From assembly GCA_017557195.1 (NCBI GenBank), contig JAFZAL010000093.1, positions 1 to 33,674 on the forward strand: a stretch of DNA of 33,674 nt, given 5' to 3'. Numbering within the stretch: position 1 is the stretch's first letter; each line of letters begins with the position of its first letter. The notes below the pieces were generated by a model. That model was given only the letters and a program-made list of their open reading frames with translations. It was not told the DNA's origin and searched no databases. Shown piece by piece: positions 33,663-33,674 of this stretch. The translations under genes and the position numbers were made by a program. The stretch comes from Thermoguttaceae bacterium (GTDB lineage: Bacteria; Planctomycetota; Planctomycetia; Pirellulales; Thermoguttaceae).

Positions 33663-33674
33663 ATTGCTGAATTG

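Overview
The window looks like chromosomal DNA from a planctomycete. This is an inference from gene content, not from a marker gene. It carries a membrane-anchored squalene-cyclase-repeat protein, exosortase-type exopolysaccharide genes, a long degenerate ThiE-like protein, a helix-turn-helix/zinc-ribbon microprotein, and a mixture of genes with clear Shine-Dalgarno sequences and genes with none. By eye GC content is moderate. One clearly AT-richer island is present (about 22.6-24.5 kb).

Layout. 1-5.6 kb: the 3' part of a membrane-anchored prenyltransferase/squalene-oxidase-repeat protein (its frame is open to the left edge), an NrpR-type regulator, and a helical protein with a 12-residue acidic repeat. 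5.6-7.4 kb (minus strand): a membrane-anchored WD40-like protein with a strong terminator. 7.7-15.4 kb (plus strand): an exopolysaccharide cluster of the exosortase A (XrtA/EpsH)-associated type. It encodes a priming sugar transferase, a polysaccharide deacetylase, a GT4 glycosyltransferase, a double VanZ-like membrane protein, an O-antigen-ligase-like protein, an ABC-2 permease and a shortened nucleotide-sugar dehydrogenase. 15.4-22.6 kb: an RluA-family pseudouridine synthase, a short UvrC, a secreted esterase-like hydrolase, an unknown protein, RmlC-like and RmlA sugar-nucleotide genes, two small unknown genes and the ThiE-like gene. 22.6-24.5 kb (minus strand): a type II restriction-modification pair whose nuclease is recognisably HindIII-like, behind a perfect TTGACA-17-TATAAT promoter. 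24.7-33.7 kb: pfkA, a membrane/TPR protein, clpC, purD, rpsD with a textbook terminator, a nucleoside-phosphorylase-family gene and tyrA.

The genes of 7.7-15.4 kb probably build, modify, polymerise or ligate, and export a surface polysaccharide. rmlA and the rmlC-like gene further on could supply activated sugar. No ATPase partner for the permease and no exosortase lies in the window, so the system must be completed elsewhere.

The most striking signal not explained by genes is a set of intergenic short tandem arrays. At least six sites, each with a different unit sequence, hold degenerate repeats with a strict 7-bp period. Several start or end at a stop codon and are arranged as inverted pairs that could fold into long hairpins. 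A seventh site has a 21-bp (3 x 7) period. A second signal is that three SD-less genes have promoter-like sequences placed so that transcripts would begin at or next to the start codon. All counts and alignments were made by eye.
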